The notes: a model not told the origin generated them from the sequence alone. A stretch of 10,022 bases of DNA from Symbiobacteriaceae bacterium (GCA_027356675.1 DAHVXO010000322.1:1-10022); one strand, 5' to 3'. Counted from the first letter of the stretch, positions 1-7,171 are shown. A program made the numbers and translations.

Positions 1-680
1 AGTGGTCCGGCCTCCGCAGGGCCGGAGGCCTCCAGCGTCACCCAGGCCGTGGCAACGGCCCAGTCAAGGCTCTCCTGCGGTCCCTCCAAGGGCGCCTGGG
101 CCCCCACCTGCAGCGCTTCGGCCCGCCTGCCGCAGGCGAGCAACGCCCCAACCTTGCGCGACCGGATCCGGGCCATGATGTCGGCATTCCCGCCCGCAGC
201 CTCCGTCTCGGCCTGCTCCAGCGCCGCCAGCGCCGCGTCCTCATCACCGGCGGCCGCTGCCACGGCCGCCCGCAGGGTCAACACCGTGGCCATCCCGCCG
301 TCGATGGCGCCGGCGTTGCGCTCCACTTCCGCGGCGACCGCCTCACAGGCAGCGCAGGCACGGGCCAGGTCGCCCAGGTGACAGTAGGCGTGCACAAGCC
401 GGGCGAGCGCCTCGCACTTTACCCAGGACTCCCCCATATGCTCCGCCAGGCGGACTGCCTCTTCGCCGTGCAGCACGGCAGCCGGACAGGACTGGTGGAT
501 CCCATCGGTGTACAGCCAGCAGATCAGACTGTGGATCCGGGCCGCCTGTCTGCGACCCAGATCCCCAACCGTCAGCGCCCCGGCAGCACGCTCCAGCGCC
601 TCCTGGTGGCGACCGTCGCGGGCGAGCGCCTGGAGGGCCCGGAATTCCTCCGTTCCACCATGCCAGCGCATACCATCCAC
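1..680 (-). CDS. TPR-type helical repeat protein, 3' end beyond window
   Basis: An open frame with no stop runs from a GTG at 680 to the left edge, giving 226 residues of an incomplete protein. The GTG has a GGGGGA ribosome site 7 bases upstream; an in-frame ATG at 671 is 9 bases further down and less well placed. The product is rich in Ala, Leu, Glu and Arg and is built of helix pairs of TPR character: residues 11-35 (EEFRALQALARDGRHQEALE), 65-85, 87-118 (ALARLVHAYCHLGDLARACA), 130-160 and 168-195. The segment CPAAVLHGEEAVRLAE near 65-80 is typical of TPR proteins of Symbiobacterium-like bacteria, some of which carry an N-terminal HTH; none is visible here. There is no signal peptide or membrane segment, so it is probably cytosolic and binds a protein or peptide partner. 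The partner and role are unknown. A promoter lies just upstream (713-741). Confidence 0.75.
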   Translation of the reverse strand, partial: MDGMRWHGGTEEFRALQALARDGRHQEALERAAGALTVGDLGRRQAARIHSLICWLYTDGIHQSCPAAVLHGEEAVRLAEHMGESWVKCEALARLVHAYCHLGDLARACAACEAVAAEVERNAGAIDGGMATVLTLRAAVAAAAGDEDAALAALEQAETEAAGGNADIMARIRSRKVGALLACGRRAEALQVGAQAPLEGPQESLDWAVATAWVTLEASGPAEAGP

Positions 681-712
681 GGATCAATCCCCCGTCTCTG
701 CCATATACAGGT

Positions 713-741
713 ATTGTACCAGAAACCGCAGGGCGCGCAAA
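713..741 (-). promoter_or_regulatory. Candidate sigma-A promoter of the left-edge TPR gene
   Basis: On the minus strand a TTTGCG -35 box (736-741) and a TACAAT -10 box (713-718) are 17 bp apart. The -10 is preceded by TGG, giving an extended -10 (TGGTACAAT). The -35 matches the consensus at only three positions. Predicted initiation near 706 leaves a leader of about 26 bases before the GTG at 680, which fits the ribosome site. It begins right after the hairpin that closes the upstream yitT operon. Confidence 0.55.
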
Positions 742-768
742 GGGGGGACAACGATCTGCCGTCCCCCC
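742..768 (-). terminator. Hairpin terminator after yitT
   Basis: GGGGGGAC (742-749) pairs with GTCCCCCC (761-768) around an 11-base loop. Read on the minus strand it starts 4 bases after the TGA of the YitT gene and is followed by TTTG, a very short U tract. It probably ends the aldolase/stalk/YitT transcript. The weak U tract lowers confidence in efficient intrinsic termination. Confidence 0.6.
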
Positions 769-772
769 CGCA

Positions 773-1597
773 TCAGGCTGAATAGGTGCGGAACCCTTCC
801 CCCAGGACCTCATGCACGTCTGCCACCACCACGAAGGCCTTCGGGTCGTGTCGGTGGACGATGGCCTTCACCTGGGCTAATTCCCCGCGCTGCAGCACCA
901 CGTACAGCACACTGCGGGGTTGCCCGGTGTAGGCGCCCACCCCGGGCATGATCGTACAGCCCCGTTCAACATCCGCCATGATCGCAGCGGCCACCTCATC
1001 GGGCCGGCTGGTGATGATCGTGACGCCTTTCGCCGCGTAAAAGCCTTCCTGCACCAGGTCGACGACTTTCGACGAGATCACGAGCGTGATGGCCGACCAC
1101 ATGGCTGACTCCGGGGAGAAGAAGAAGCCCGCTGCGATCAGGACCAGCGCATCGACGGTCATCACCATCGTACCGACGGAGAAGCCGAAACGCTGGTGAC
1201 CAAGGATGGCCAGGACGTCCGATCCACCGGTCGTACCGCCGGAGCGGAGCACCAGGCCCAGTCCCGTCCCCATCAACACGCCGCCGTATACGATCGCCAG
1301 CACGGTCTGGTTGGTGGGCTGGGCCAGACCGGTCGTCAGTCCCAGGAACGCCGAAAAGGCGACCACGCCCACCAGTGTTCGCCAGAGCAGCCCCCACCCT
1401 TTCGCCCGCACTCCCACCGCGAGAATGGGAATGTTGAGCACCAGGGTGGTGACCCAGATGGGGATTCCCCACTTATGGAACAGGATGATGCCGATGCCCA
1501 CCACGCCGCCTTCGGCGAGCTTGAGCGGCACCAGGAACAGATTGACGGACAGGGCCATCAGCAGCGAGCCGGTCAACAGCGGGATAACCCAGAGCAC
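773..1597 (-). CDS. YitT family membrane protein (DUF161 + DUF2179)
   Basis: A 274-residue integral membrane protein of the YitT family, common in Bacillota; its transport or other activity is not established. About five hydrophobic segments are visible: residues 3-24, 31-62 (probably two), 72-90, 98-118 and 143-160. The conserved glycine-rich loop SGGTTGGSD sits at 119-127. The C-terminal soluble domain (about 190-270) has the DUF2179 pattern: GCTIMPGVGAYTG at 213-225, then DPKAFVVVADVHEVLGEGF at 251-269. This fold is thought to bind a small ligand. The length is normal for the family. The start is GTG, with AGGAGG 7 bases upstream. It lies 30 bp after the stalk-protein gene and is the last gene of the apparent operon. 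Family call is secure; function is not. Confidence 0.92.
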   Translation of the reverse strand: MLWVIPLLTGSLLMALSVNLFLVPLKLAEGGVVGIGIILFHKWGIPIWVTTLVLNIPILAVGVRAKGWGLLWRTLVGVVAFSAFLGLTTGLAQPTNQTVLAIVYGGVLMGTGLGLVLRSGGTTGGSDVLAILGHQRFGFSVGTMVMTVDALVLIAAGFFFSPESAMWSAITLVISSKVVDLVQEGFYAAKGVTIITSRPDEVAAAIMADVERGCTIMPGVGAYTGQPRSVLYVVLQRGELAQVKAIVHRHDPKAFVVVADVHEVLGEGFRTYSA

Positions 1598-1627
1598 GGC
1601 GGTCCTCCTGCGATATGCAAATGGTGG

Positions 1628-2650
1628 TTACGGCTTCAGTGGAGTCGGCGGTGCCGGCTGCGTGGCGGTCGGCTGAGTCGTGGTCGGCGGCAGGGTCGTT
1701 AGTGTGACCAGCCGCAGATCGGGGTCCCAGACCACTGTCAGGCCGAACTGCTCGGAGACGAAGCGCACGGGTACCAGCGTCCGATCGCCGCGGATGATGG
1801 CCGGCTGGTCCAGTGCCTTCGGCGCATAGTTGACGTATGCCACCGGACTGTCGATGGTCAGCGCCATGGTGGTCTGGCCGCGCAGCGCTTCTACGCGTCG
1901 CGCCGAAGCATCCCACTTGATGTTGTCGTCCGTGACCCCCAGCGCGTTGAAGATGGCCCGCATGGGAACCAGCACCCGGCTCGTGGCAGGGTCGAGGTAG
2001 GGCACCACATCGAATGCGACGTCCTTGCCGTCGATGGAAACCCGAATGGGCGGTTTGGGCTGCTCATGGGCCACCAGCAGGACCGAAACGCTGCGCAGCA
2101 CCAATTCCTCGGCACTGCCGATGCGGAAGTCGGCCGGACCGGGCTGGTTGTTCGCGAAGCGGGCGTCATTCAGGGTAATCCGCTCGGTCTTCCAGGCCTC
2201 CGTATTCGACCGGGTCACTACGGGGACCCGCTTGTTGACCACCGCGTCCGTCTTCGCGTCGGGGCGTACCGTGTCATACGAGTCGTATTCCAGCCAGATC
2301 GGGGTCAGGCCCTTGTCCTGGTAGGTTACTGTCATGACTACCTTGTTCAACCCGCCGTAGATGTACGTTTCGTGAACGTTGAAGTAGAAGTAGCGGTCGG
2401 TCCCCACCGCCGGGGCCAGCGATCGCCGTCCCACGCCATCGGGCAGGGCTTCCGTCAGCCCGTCCGGCTGGCCGTCCACGGCTGCAATGCCCGCTTCCTG
2501 GTTGGGGAAGCCAAGCGTGAGTTGCACGTACTGGGCGTCATGATAATCCTGGGATGGCGCCGGCACCTCAGCGGCAAGCGAACCCATGGGCACAAACAGG
2601 GTGAGCAGTGCGACCAGAGCGGCAAGACATCGGGTAGGGCGGGTTGCCAT
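1628..2650 (-). CDS. Secreted protein: N-terminal beta-type domain plus copper-amine-oxidase-like stalk domain
   Basis: A 340-residue exported protein. Residues 1-27 are a Sec signal peptide (MATRPTRCLAALVALLTLFV, cleavage probably near LAA/EVP). Residues about 36-195 look like a beta-sandwich: YFYFNVHE at 87-94, VTYQDKG at 108-114, EYD at 121-123 and DARFANNQPGPADFRI at 162-177. The W...L.DA.F.N...ADFRI pattern recalls jelly-roll modules attached to extracellular enzymes; this is inference. Residues 202-319 are the stalk domain (copper amine oxidase N-terminal type, PF07833), with two half-repeats: VPMRAIFNALG (228-238) with W246D, and VPVRFVSEQFG (293-303) with W308D. A Pro/Thr-rich tail (320-340) ends the protein. 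No copper oxidase catalytic domain is present, so it is a wall or surface adhesion/scaffold candidate. The GAGGAG ribosome site follows the stop of the aldolase gene by only a few bases. Confidence 0.85.
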   Translation of the reverse strand: MATRPTRCLAALVALLTLFVPMGSLAAEVPAPSQDYHDAQYVQLTLGFPNQEAGIAAVDGQPDGLTEALPDGVGRRSLAPAVGTDRYFYFNVHETYIYGGLNKVVMTVTYQDKGLTPIWLEYDSYDTVRPDAKTDAVVNKRVPVVTRSNTEAWKTERITLNDARFANNQPGPADFRIGSAEELVLRSVSVLLVAHEQPKPPIRVSIDGKDVAFDVVPYLDPATSRVLVPMRAIFNALGVTDDNIKWDASARRVEALRGQTTMALTIDSPVAYVNYAPKALDQPAIIRGDRTLVPVRFVSEQFGLTVVWDPDLRLVTLTTLPPTTTQPTATQPAPPTPLKP

Positions 2651-2667
2651 GACGATTCGCTCCTCTG

Positions 2668-3555
2668 TTACAACAATCCAGCAGTTGTGAGGATGGTCCG
2701 CAGACCCGCCGTTTCCTTCTCCCCGAGGGGCAGGAGCGGCCGCCGGGGTTCACCGCCGTAGTAGCCGCGCATGTCCATGGCGGCCTTGACGCCCGGGATC
2801 CCCAGATACCCACCCACAGCCTGATTGACCGGCAACAGCCGAGCCTGTAGTTCCCGTGCCTTGTCCCATTCGCCCTGCTTGCACAGGTCGAACAACCGGA
2901 CGCACTCCGCCGGGGCCACGTCGGCCAGCGCCAACACGCCGCCCGTCACGCCCACGGCCAGGGCAGGCATGAAAGCGCTGGCGGTGCCCACCAGCACGTT
3001 CCACTCGGGGCGGACCCTCAGGAGGATCTCTTCCAACTGTATGACGTTGCCCGCACTATCCTTGATGCCGATGATGTTCGGATGCTGCGACAGTTCCGCT
3101 ACCACGTCCAATGGCAGGTCAAACCCGGTGAACTTCGGGACGCTATAGAGGATGACCGGCACCGGGCAGGCATCGGCCACGGTCCGGTAATGAGCGAGCA
3201 GAGCCTGCTTGGTAATCAGCGGCTTGTAGAAGCTGGGGTGAACGACCATGACGGCGTCAGCGCCTAGTTTACCGGCCTCCTGAGCCAGGGCGACCGTGGC
3301 GCGGGTCGACTCACAGCCGACGCCCACAAGGCCGAGCTTGCCGGCAGGACGGGCCTCGAGACCGGCCTTAATGACCTCCAACTTCTCCGATTCCGTCAGC
3401 AAAGTGGGCTCACCGTTGGACCCGAGGATGACGACACCGTGGACCCCGGCCTTGCAGAGACTCTCAACGTTCGCCTGGTACTGCCCGAGGGCCAGATCCC
3501 CCTCGGCATCGAAGACAGTGGGTACGGGCGGGTAGACACCGGACAACCGCAGCAT
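2668..3555 (-). CDS. DapA/NAL superfamily aldolase, probably 4-hydroxy-2-oxoglutarate aldolase-like
   Basis: A 295-residue class I (Schiff-base) aldolase of the dihydrodipicolinate synthase/N-acetylneuraminate lyase superfamily; full length, cytosolic. The carboxylate-binding loop is GSNGE (45-49), the catalytic tyrosine is Y137 (LYSVP) and the Schiff-base lysine is K165 (GIKDSAG). True DapA has Arg two residues after the Pro of this loop (E. coli R138, YNVPSRTG); here the position is Phe (YSVPKFTG), so condensation of aspartate semialdehyde is unlikely. From memory, the protein matches human HOGA1 unusually well, in GSNGE, LYSVP..TG.DLP, LSQHPNI.G.KDS and the C-terminal GIPG.K..MD..GYYGG..R.PL pattern (252-273). 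The likely reaction is cleavage of 4-hydroxy-2-oxoglutarate, or of a related 2-oxo acid, to pyruvate and an aldehyde. Start ATG has GAGGAGG 8 bases upstream. It is the first gene of an operon with the stalk and YitT genes. Confidence 0.88.
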   Translation of the reverse strand: MLRLSGVYPPVPTVFDAEGDLALGQYQANVESLCKAGVHGVVILGSNGEPTLLTESEKLEVIKAGLEARPAGKLGLVGVGCESTRATVALAQEAGKLGADAVMVVHPSFYKPLITKQALLAHYRTVADACPVPVILYSVPKFTGFDLPLDVVAELSQHPNIIGIKDSAGNVIQLEEILLRVRPEWNVLVGTASAFMPALAVGVTGGVLALADVAPAECVRLFDLCKQGEWDKARELQARLLPVNQAVGGYLGIPGVKAAMDMRGYYGGEPRRPLLPLGEKETAGLRTILTTAGLL

Positions 3556-3588
3556 CGCAGGTCCCTCCTCATGATCGCTACACCAAAG

Positions 3589-3608
3589 CCCCCGGCGCAG
3601 GCCGGGGG
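3589..3608 (-). terminator. Hairpin between tatA and the aldolase operon
   Basis: CCCCCGGC (3589-3596) pairs with GCCGGGGG (3601-3608) around a 4-base loop: a perfect 8-bp GC stem. On the minus strand it lies 15 bases after the tatA stop and is followed by CTTTGGTGT, a poor U tract. It may end the tatA transcript or act as a partial terminator. I find no clear promoter between it and the aldolase start at 3555, so some read-through is plausible. Confidence 0.6.
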
Positions 3609-3623
3609 TGATACGAGTGGTGC

Positions 3624-3803
3624 TCAGGCCTTCTTGGTGGGTTCTTTGGGTTCTTCGGGCTCATCCGTCTTCACGGACTTCTTAAACTCCCGAATCGAAT
3701 CGCCAACAGCCCTACCCAATTGCGGAAGCTTGGTGGCGCCAAATAGCAGGACAACAACCAGCCCAATCAGCAAGATCTCCGTAACACCGATGTTGCGGAA
3801 CAC
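3624..3803 (-). CDS. tatA: Twin-arginine translocase subunit TatA/TatE
   Basis: A 59-residue protein with standard TatA build: a short outside N-terminus, one membrane helix (about residues 7-22, EILLIGLVVVLLF), the hinge FG, an amphipathic helix with KLPQLGRAVGDSIREFKKSV (25-44), and a short charged tail (DEPEEPKEPTKKA). TatA oligomers form the pore through which TatC/TatB-recruited folded proteins cross the membrane. The start is taken as GTG at 3803, giving MFRNIGVTEILL; AAGGGGG lies 8 bases upstream. The longer frame from TTG at 3821 would place the ribosome site inside the gene. No tatC is in the window. The gene is visibly lower in GC than its neighbours, especially the chemotaxis gene upstream. 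Family assignment is strong. Confidence 0.93.
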   Translation of the reverse strand: MFRNIGVTEILLIGLVVVLLFGATKLPQLGRAVGDSIREFKKSVKTDEPEEPKEPTKKA

Positions 3804-3890
3804 GGTGAATACCCCCTTCAACTAAGCGCGGACCGTACCAGAAGTTTCGGGACGCGGCGATTGGATTCCTGCTCTGGAGTCTGCCCTTGT

Positions 3891-5579
3891 TTATGGTTCA
3901 TAGTCCTCAGCCGATTCCAGTTCCCGCACGAGGCGCCCGGCGCCGCCCTCCACCCCACCCGCGGCCACGGCCACGGTCGCCGCGGCCGCGACGGCCTCGC
4001 CGGCGCTCCGCCGCGCCTCGCCTGCGGCGATGGCCGTCTCGTTAGCGCTCATGGCAGCGGCGGCGGCCTCGGCCCCCAGCCGCCCCGCCAGTTCGTCCAG
4101 CGCAACGACTGGCAGACGGGCCGGAGCCGGTCTCTGACTGGCCGCCACCAGCCCGCTGGCTGCTGCATGCAGACCCTGCAGGTCGTGGGCCATGCCAACG
4201 CCGGCGGCGGCGCTGCGTCCGGCAGCGTGCGTCAGTTGCGTCATCTCGGTGCGGACGCCGGCCCAGGCACGGCCCGCGCCGTCGGTCAGGTCCTTATGCT
4301 TGCGAACTTCTGCCGCCACGCTCTGCGCCATCTCGGCGACGCCAGCGACCCGCTGTTCGATCTCCTTGGCGTGCTGCTGGGCCTTGGTGGCAAGCTGGCG
4401 GACTGAATCGGCCACGACGGCAAAGCCCCGTCCACTCTGCCCCGCCCGCGCCGCCTCGATCGCCGCGTTCAGCGCCAGCATATTCGTCTGCAGGGCGATG
4501 CCTTTGATCGCCGCCACAACGCCTTCGATGCGCCCAGTCCGCTCCGTCAGTGCGGCGAGTCCGCTCAGGCTGCTATCAACCTGGGCGGTCAGAGCGCCTG
4601 CGGCCTCCGATGCCCGGGCAGAGAGGATTGCGACGCTCTGCGCAGTCTCACGGACGGTCGTGGCGGTCGCGGCCGCCTCACCGGCCCGACCGGCCAGCTC
4701 TCCCGCTGATTTGGCCATGGTTGCAATGCGGTGGGCACCGCCTGTGGCCCCGTCGGCGGTCTGTGCCTGCCGGTCGGCCGCTGCCCGGGCCAGCGCCGCC
4801 CGCAGCCGGGCGGCATCACCCGCCAGGGTGGCCAGGGCCTCGGACTGGCTGCGGCTCGCCGCAGCGATGGCGTCCATTCCGGCGGCGACCTCCCCGGTGG
4901 CCCGCACGGTCTGTCGCCCGCCGGTGGCGGCCGCAGCGCCCGCGCTCGACAGCGCAACCGCCTCACCCCTCGCCCCGGACAGGTCCGGCCCGGTCACGAC
5001 CGCGGCCGCCGCCTGCGGGGCGGTCCAGCCCAATACCGCTGCGAGGCCAATCAGTAGGGCCAGCAGCAGCAGCGGTGCGGGCGGAACCCTGGCGGCGGCC
5101 GCCGCCCGCCCGGCGGCCACCGCCGCCTCGCTCTCCGCCTCCCGCTCCTGCCCAAGAATGCGGTCCAGCTCGGTCAAAGCGGCTCCAGCGGCGCGGTGCA
5201 CCGGCCCGGACAAGGCCTGACCGGCCTGCTCCCGAGGCGCAATGCGCACCGGCCCTGCCGCATCCAGGTACGTTACGACCAGGCGTGCCCCACCTGCTTC
5301 CCCAGCGCGCTCAAGCCAGCCAGCCCCCGCCCGCAGCGAGGCATCCAGCTGATCCAGCCGTGCGGCCTGGGCGACCTGTGGCGAAATCACCTGCTGGTAC
5401 AGCAGGGACCGATGCTCCACCAGCTGGGTCTGCAGCCCGGCCGTGTATGCGGCCACCTCCGCCCACCCGCTCGGGGCGGGGGCTGGCGCGGGTCGGATCA
5501 GAATGATCCCCACCAACAGGCACACACCAGCCGCCAGCGCCAGCAGCCCGGTCTGAAACCAACGGCGCCAGACCAGCAC
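3891..5579 (-). CDS. Methyl-accepting chemotaxis-like protein
   Basis: A 562-residue membrane receptor. TM1 spans about 9-28, an extracytoplasmic mostly helical sensor region runs from 30 to 165, and TM2 spans about 168-186. A long Ala-rich cytoplasmic coiled coil follows. The signalling hairpin tip is clear at 353-396: [20 protein letters not shown] then [21 protein letters not shown]. It would contact CheW and CheA and report on an unknown ligand. Differences from the usual tip are AGQ for AGE (Q381) and ADSVR for ADEVR (S392). I do not see a convincing HAMP domain after TM2, nor a CheR/CheB pentapeptide at the C-terminus (ESAEDYEP). The coding sequence is extremely GC-rich, which produces long false frames on the other strand. 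Start is GTG at 5579, with GGAGG 7 bases upstream. No other chemotaxis gene is nearby. The role as sensor is likely; actual chemotaxis is not shown. Confidence 0.9.
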   Translation of the reverse strand: MLVWRRWFQTGLLALAAGVCLLVGIILIRPAPAPAPSGWAEVAAYTAGLQTQLVEHRSLLYQQVISPQVAQAARLDQLDASLRAGAGWLERAGEAGGARLVVTYLDAAGPVRIAPREQAGQALSGPVHRAAGAALTELDRILGQEREAESEAAVAAGRAAAAARVPPAPLLLLALLIGLAAVLGWTAPQAAAAVVTGPDLSGARGEAVALSSAGAAAATGGRQTVRATGEVAAGMDAIAAASRSQSEALATLAGDAARLRAALARAAADRQAQTADGATGGAHRIATMAKSAGELAGRAGEAAATATTVRETAQSVAILSARASEAAGALTAQVDSSLSGLAALTERTGRIEGVVAAIKGIALQTNMLALNAAIEAARAGQSGRGFAVVADSVRQLATKAQQHAKEIEQRVAGVAEMAQSVAAEVRKHKDLTDGAGRAWAGVRTEMTQLTHAAGRSAAAGVGMAHDLQGLHAAASGLVAASQRPAPARLPVVALDELAGRLGAEAAAAAMSANETAIAAGEARRSAGEAVAAAATVAVAAGGVEGGAGRLVRELESAEDYEP

Positions 5580-5627
5580 ACTTCATCCTCCGTTTCGGAC
5601 GCAAAGTAATCTACACCCTAGTCTATC

Positions 5628-5654
5628 AGAATAGGGACAGTTTTTGTGTGTCAA
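5628..5654 (-). promoter_or_regulatory. Possible promoter of the chemotaxis receptor gene
   Basis: On the minus strand a perfect TTGACA box lies at 5649-5654. The best -10 is TATTCT (5628-5633), at a short 15-bp spacing; TTCTGA would give 17 bp but is a poor match. The site sits in the AT-rich gap and would leave about 45 bases of leader before the GTG. The exact -10 is uncertain. Confidence 0.4.
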
Positions 5655-5656
5655 TT

Positions 5657-5666
5657 AGGAATTCCT
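5657..5666. promoter_or_regulatory. 10-bp perfect palindrome between divergent genes
   Basis: AGGAATTCCT is a perfect palindrome next to the TTGACA box of the receptor gene and about 40 bp upstream of the plus-strand -35 box. A second, nested dyad at 5616-5636 (CCCTA...TAGGG, with CTAT...ATAG inside) overlaps the proposed -10. Either could be an operator, but no regulator is identified and short palindromes occur by chance. Confidence 0.25.
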
Positions 5667-5705
5667 GGGGTTTTTTCTAGTAGTTGAGTTGGAAAATAGA
5701 GGAAA

Positions 5706-5734
5706 TTGACGGCGCTCCGGCGAAGTCATGTAAG
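5706..5734 (+). promoter_or_regulatory. Candidate sigma-A promoter of the membrane TPR gene
   Basis: TTGACG (5706-5711, 5 of 6 consensus) and TGTAAG (5729-5734, 4 of 6) are exactly 17 bp apart. Predicted initiation near 5741 leaves a leader of about 27 bases to the GTG at 5768. The position argues against the longer frame that begins with ATG at 5684, upstream of the promoter. Confidence 0.55.
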
Positions 5735-5767
5735 CGCCCTGTGAACGCCGGGAGAGGAGGGAGGCAC

Positions 5768-7171
5768 GTGCGCCGAGGGCTCCGTCTTGGGGTCCTGCTG
5801 GCTCTAGCCTTGTGGGTGACCGCCCTCTTGCCGGGCCTCTCTCTGGCGGATGAGGCACAGCAGCGACAGGACCAATCCCGCAGCCGCTACTCGCTGGGAC
5901 GCATGTACGAGCAGGCCGGTGACCTGGCCCGGGCCGAAGAGAACTACCAGCAAGCCCTGGACCTGTGGCCAGACAACCAGGACGCCCGCATTGCCCTCCA
6001 GAACCTCATCGATGCCCGCAAGCCACCAGACCAGCCCAAGCCCTTCTGGTCCAACTGGTTCTCGTGGCTGCCCGGAGGCGCCACTGGCGCGTACGCCACC
6101 TCGGTCGTGGAGGTCTTGGGCTGGATTATCATGCTGGTCGTCTTCATCGCGGTCTTCCTCAAACTCGGCGTAGAGACGATACGACTGGCGATTCTCCGCT
6201 CAAAGGGTATTCCCCTTCTGGGCCTTGGCGACTTCAACGACCCGACCGGCCGCCTCTCAGGGCTGCCCCACCAGGTCGCGACCAACATGAACGACGCCGG
6301 CCTCACCATCTACGACGAAAAGGGCGCCGTGCTGCCAGACTTTGACTTCGTCGGCGACACCGGCTTCACGCAGGCGAAGCTCCTGGCGCGCCTGTTGGAG
6401 ATGGTCTACCAGCGCCAGATCCAGCGCATCAAGGTGGACATCTCCCAGGATGCGGGGCAGCTGAACGCCGCCATCTCCCTGGTGGACTCCGCCAACGGCT
6501 ATGTGCGCTACCTCCATGTGGTCACGCTGGACCCGGATCAGTTTGCCGTGCCGGGCGAGCTGACCAAGGTCACCTCGGCACTCATCGCCGACGCCGTCCT
6601 CATCTCGCTGTCGCGCGACCCCAACACCCGTGGCCTCCTCTACCAGCGCATGGGCGATTGGAGTTCGGCCCTCAAGGAGTTCATCGCTGCGGCGGAGGAA
6701 GCCCGCAAGAACAGCACGTGCGGCCAACTGTACCAGGCGCACCTCAACCTCGGGAACCTGTACAGTTTCCTGGGGCTGCAGGACAAATCCGTCGCGGCCT
6801 ACACCGAAGTGGCCGAGGACACGTCCAATCCTGGCACGCTGGCGCTGGTCCAGGCTGCCATGGCCTGCTCCTATAAGAACTGGCAGGTCACCAGCCCGCC
6901 CGACCAGCAGGGCACGTTTGAGCGGCTGGCCCGGCAGGCCATCGAGCTGGCCCTGGGCAGCGAGGCGAAGACCTACCTGGTCGATTACACCATCGCCTGC
7001 TACTTCAGCCTCGCCACGCAGATCCCGGAGTGCCTGGTCTGGCTACGGGAAGCCGTCGCGGGCGACCTCGCATACCTGGACTACGTCATGACCGACCCGG
7101 ACATGGAGAACCTGCGCCGCTGGCTCGGGAACCGGACGCCCGGTGAGGCTCTAGGGCTCCGGGTGGGATAA
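5768..7171 (+). CDS. Membrane-anchored TPR protein with an unrecognised middle domain
   Basis: A 467-residue protein of unknown function. The start is GTG at 5768, directly after AGGAGGGAGG; the frame is open further upstream but without a ribosome site. Residues 1-26 are a signal sequence (RRGLRLGVLLALALWVTALL, ending LSLADEA). A TPR motif is at about 41-73 (YSLGRMYEQAGDLARAEENY). A membrane helix lies at about 110-132 (VVEVLGWIIMLVVFIAVFLK), followed by Arg/Lys-containing IRLAILRSKG, which suggests the C-terminal part is cytosolic and the first TPR is outside. Residues about 145-285 form an alpha/beta-like domain beginning GLGDFNDPTGRLSGLP that I do not recognise. The rest is TPR-like: 289-314 (RMGDWSSALKEF), 324-352 (AHLNLGNLYSFLGLQDKSVA) and 404-452, ending in the typical DPDMENLRRW cap. 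It is transcribed alone, between a divergent receptor gene and a convergent hairpin. A transmembrane scaffold or assembly role is inference. Confidence 0.85.
   Translation: MRRGLRLGVLLALALWVTALLPGLSLADEAQQRQDQSRSRYSLGRMYEQAGDLARAEENYQQALDLWPDNQDARIALQNLIDARKPPDQPKPFWSNWFSWLPGGATGAYATSVVEVLGWIIMLVVFIAVFLKLGVETIRLAILRSKGIPLLGLGDFNDPTGRLSGLPHQVATNMNDAGLTIYDEKGAVLPDFDFVGDTGFTQAKLLARLLEMVYQRQIQRIKVDISQDAGQLNAAISLVDSANGYVRYLHVVTLDPDQFAVPGELTKVTSALIADAVLISLSRDPNTRGLLYQRMGDWSSALKEFIAAAEEARKNSTCGQLYQAHLNLGNLYSFLGLQDKSVAAYTEVAEDTSNPGTLALVQAAMACSYKNWQVTSPPDQQGTFERLARQAIELALGSEAKTYLVDYTIACYFSLATQIPECLVWLREAVAGDLAYLDYVMTDPDMENLRRWLGNRTPGEALGLRVG

Noticed and set aside
343..813. Minus-strand 156-residue frame overlapping the left-edge TPR gene
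   Set aside because: It is another frame of the same strand, with Gly/Pro/Arg-rich sequence and no ribosome site. The correct frame gives recognisable TPR helices.
3804..3821. TTG start giving tatA six more residues
   Set aside because: The AAGGGGG ribosome site lies between this TTG and the GTG at 3803, and MFRNIGVTE is the usual TatA opening.
4192..5220. Long open frame on the plus strand opposite the chemoreceptor gene (342 residues), and a second at 4550-5506
   Set aside because: Low-complexity Ala/Arg/Pro/Ser product expected from the antisense of very GC-rich Ala-rich coding sequence; the minus strand encodes a clear receptor.
5684..5767. N-terminal extension of the membrane TPR protein from ATG at 5684
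   Set aside because: It lies upstream of or within the predicted promoter, lacks a ribosome site and would bury the signal sequence.
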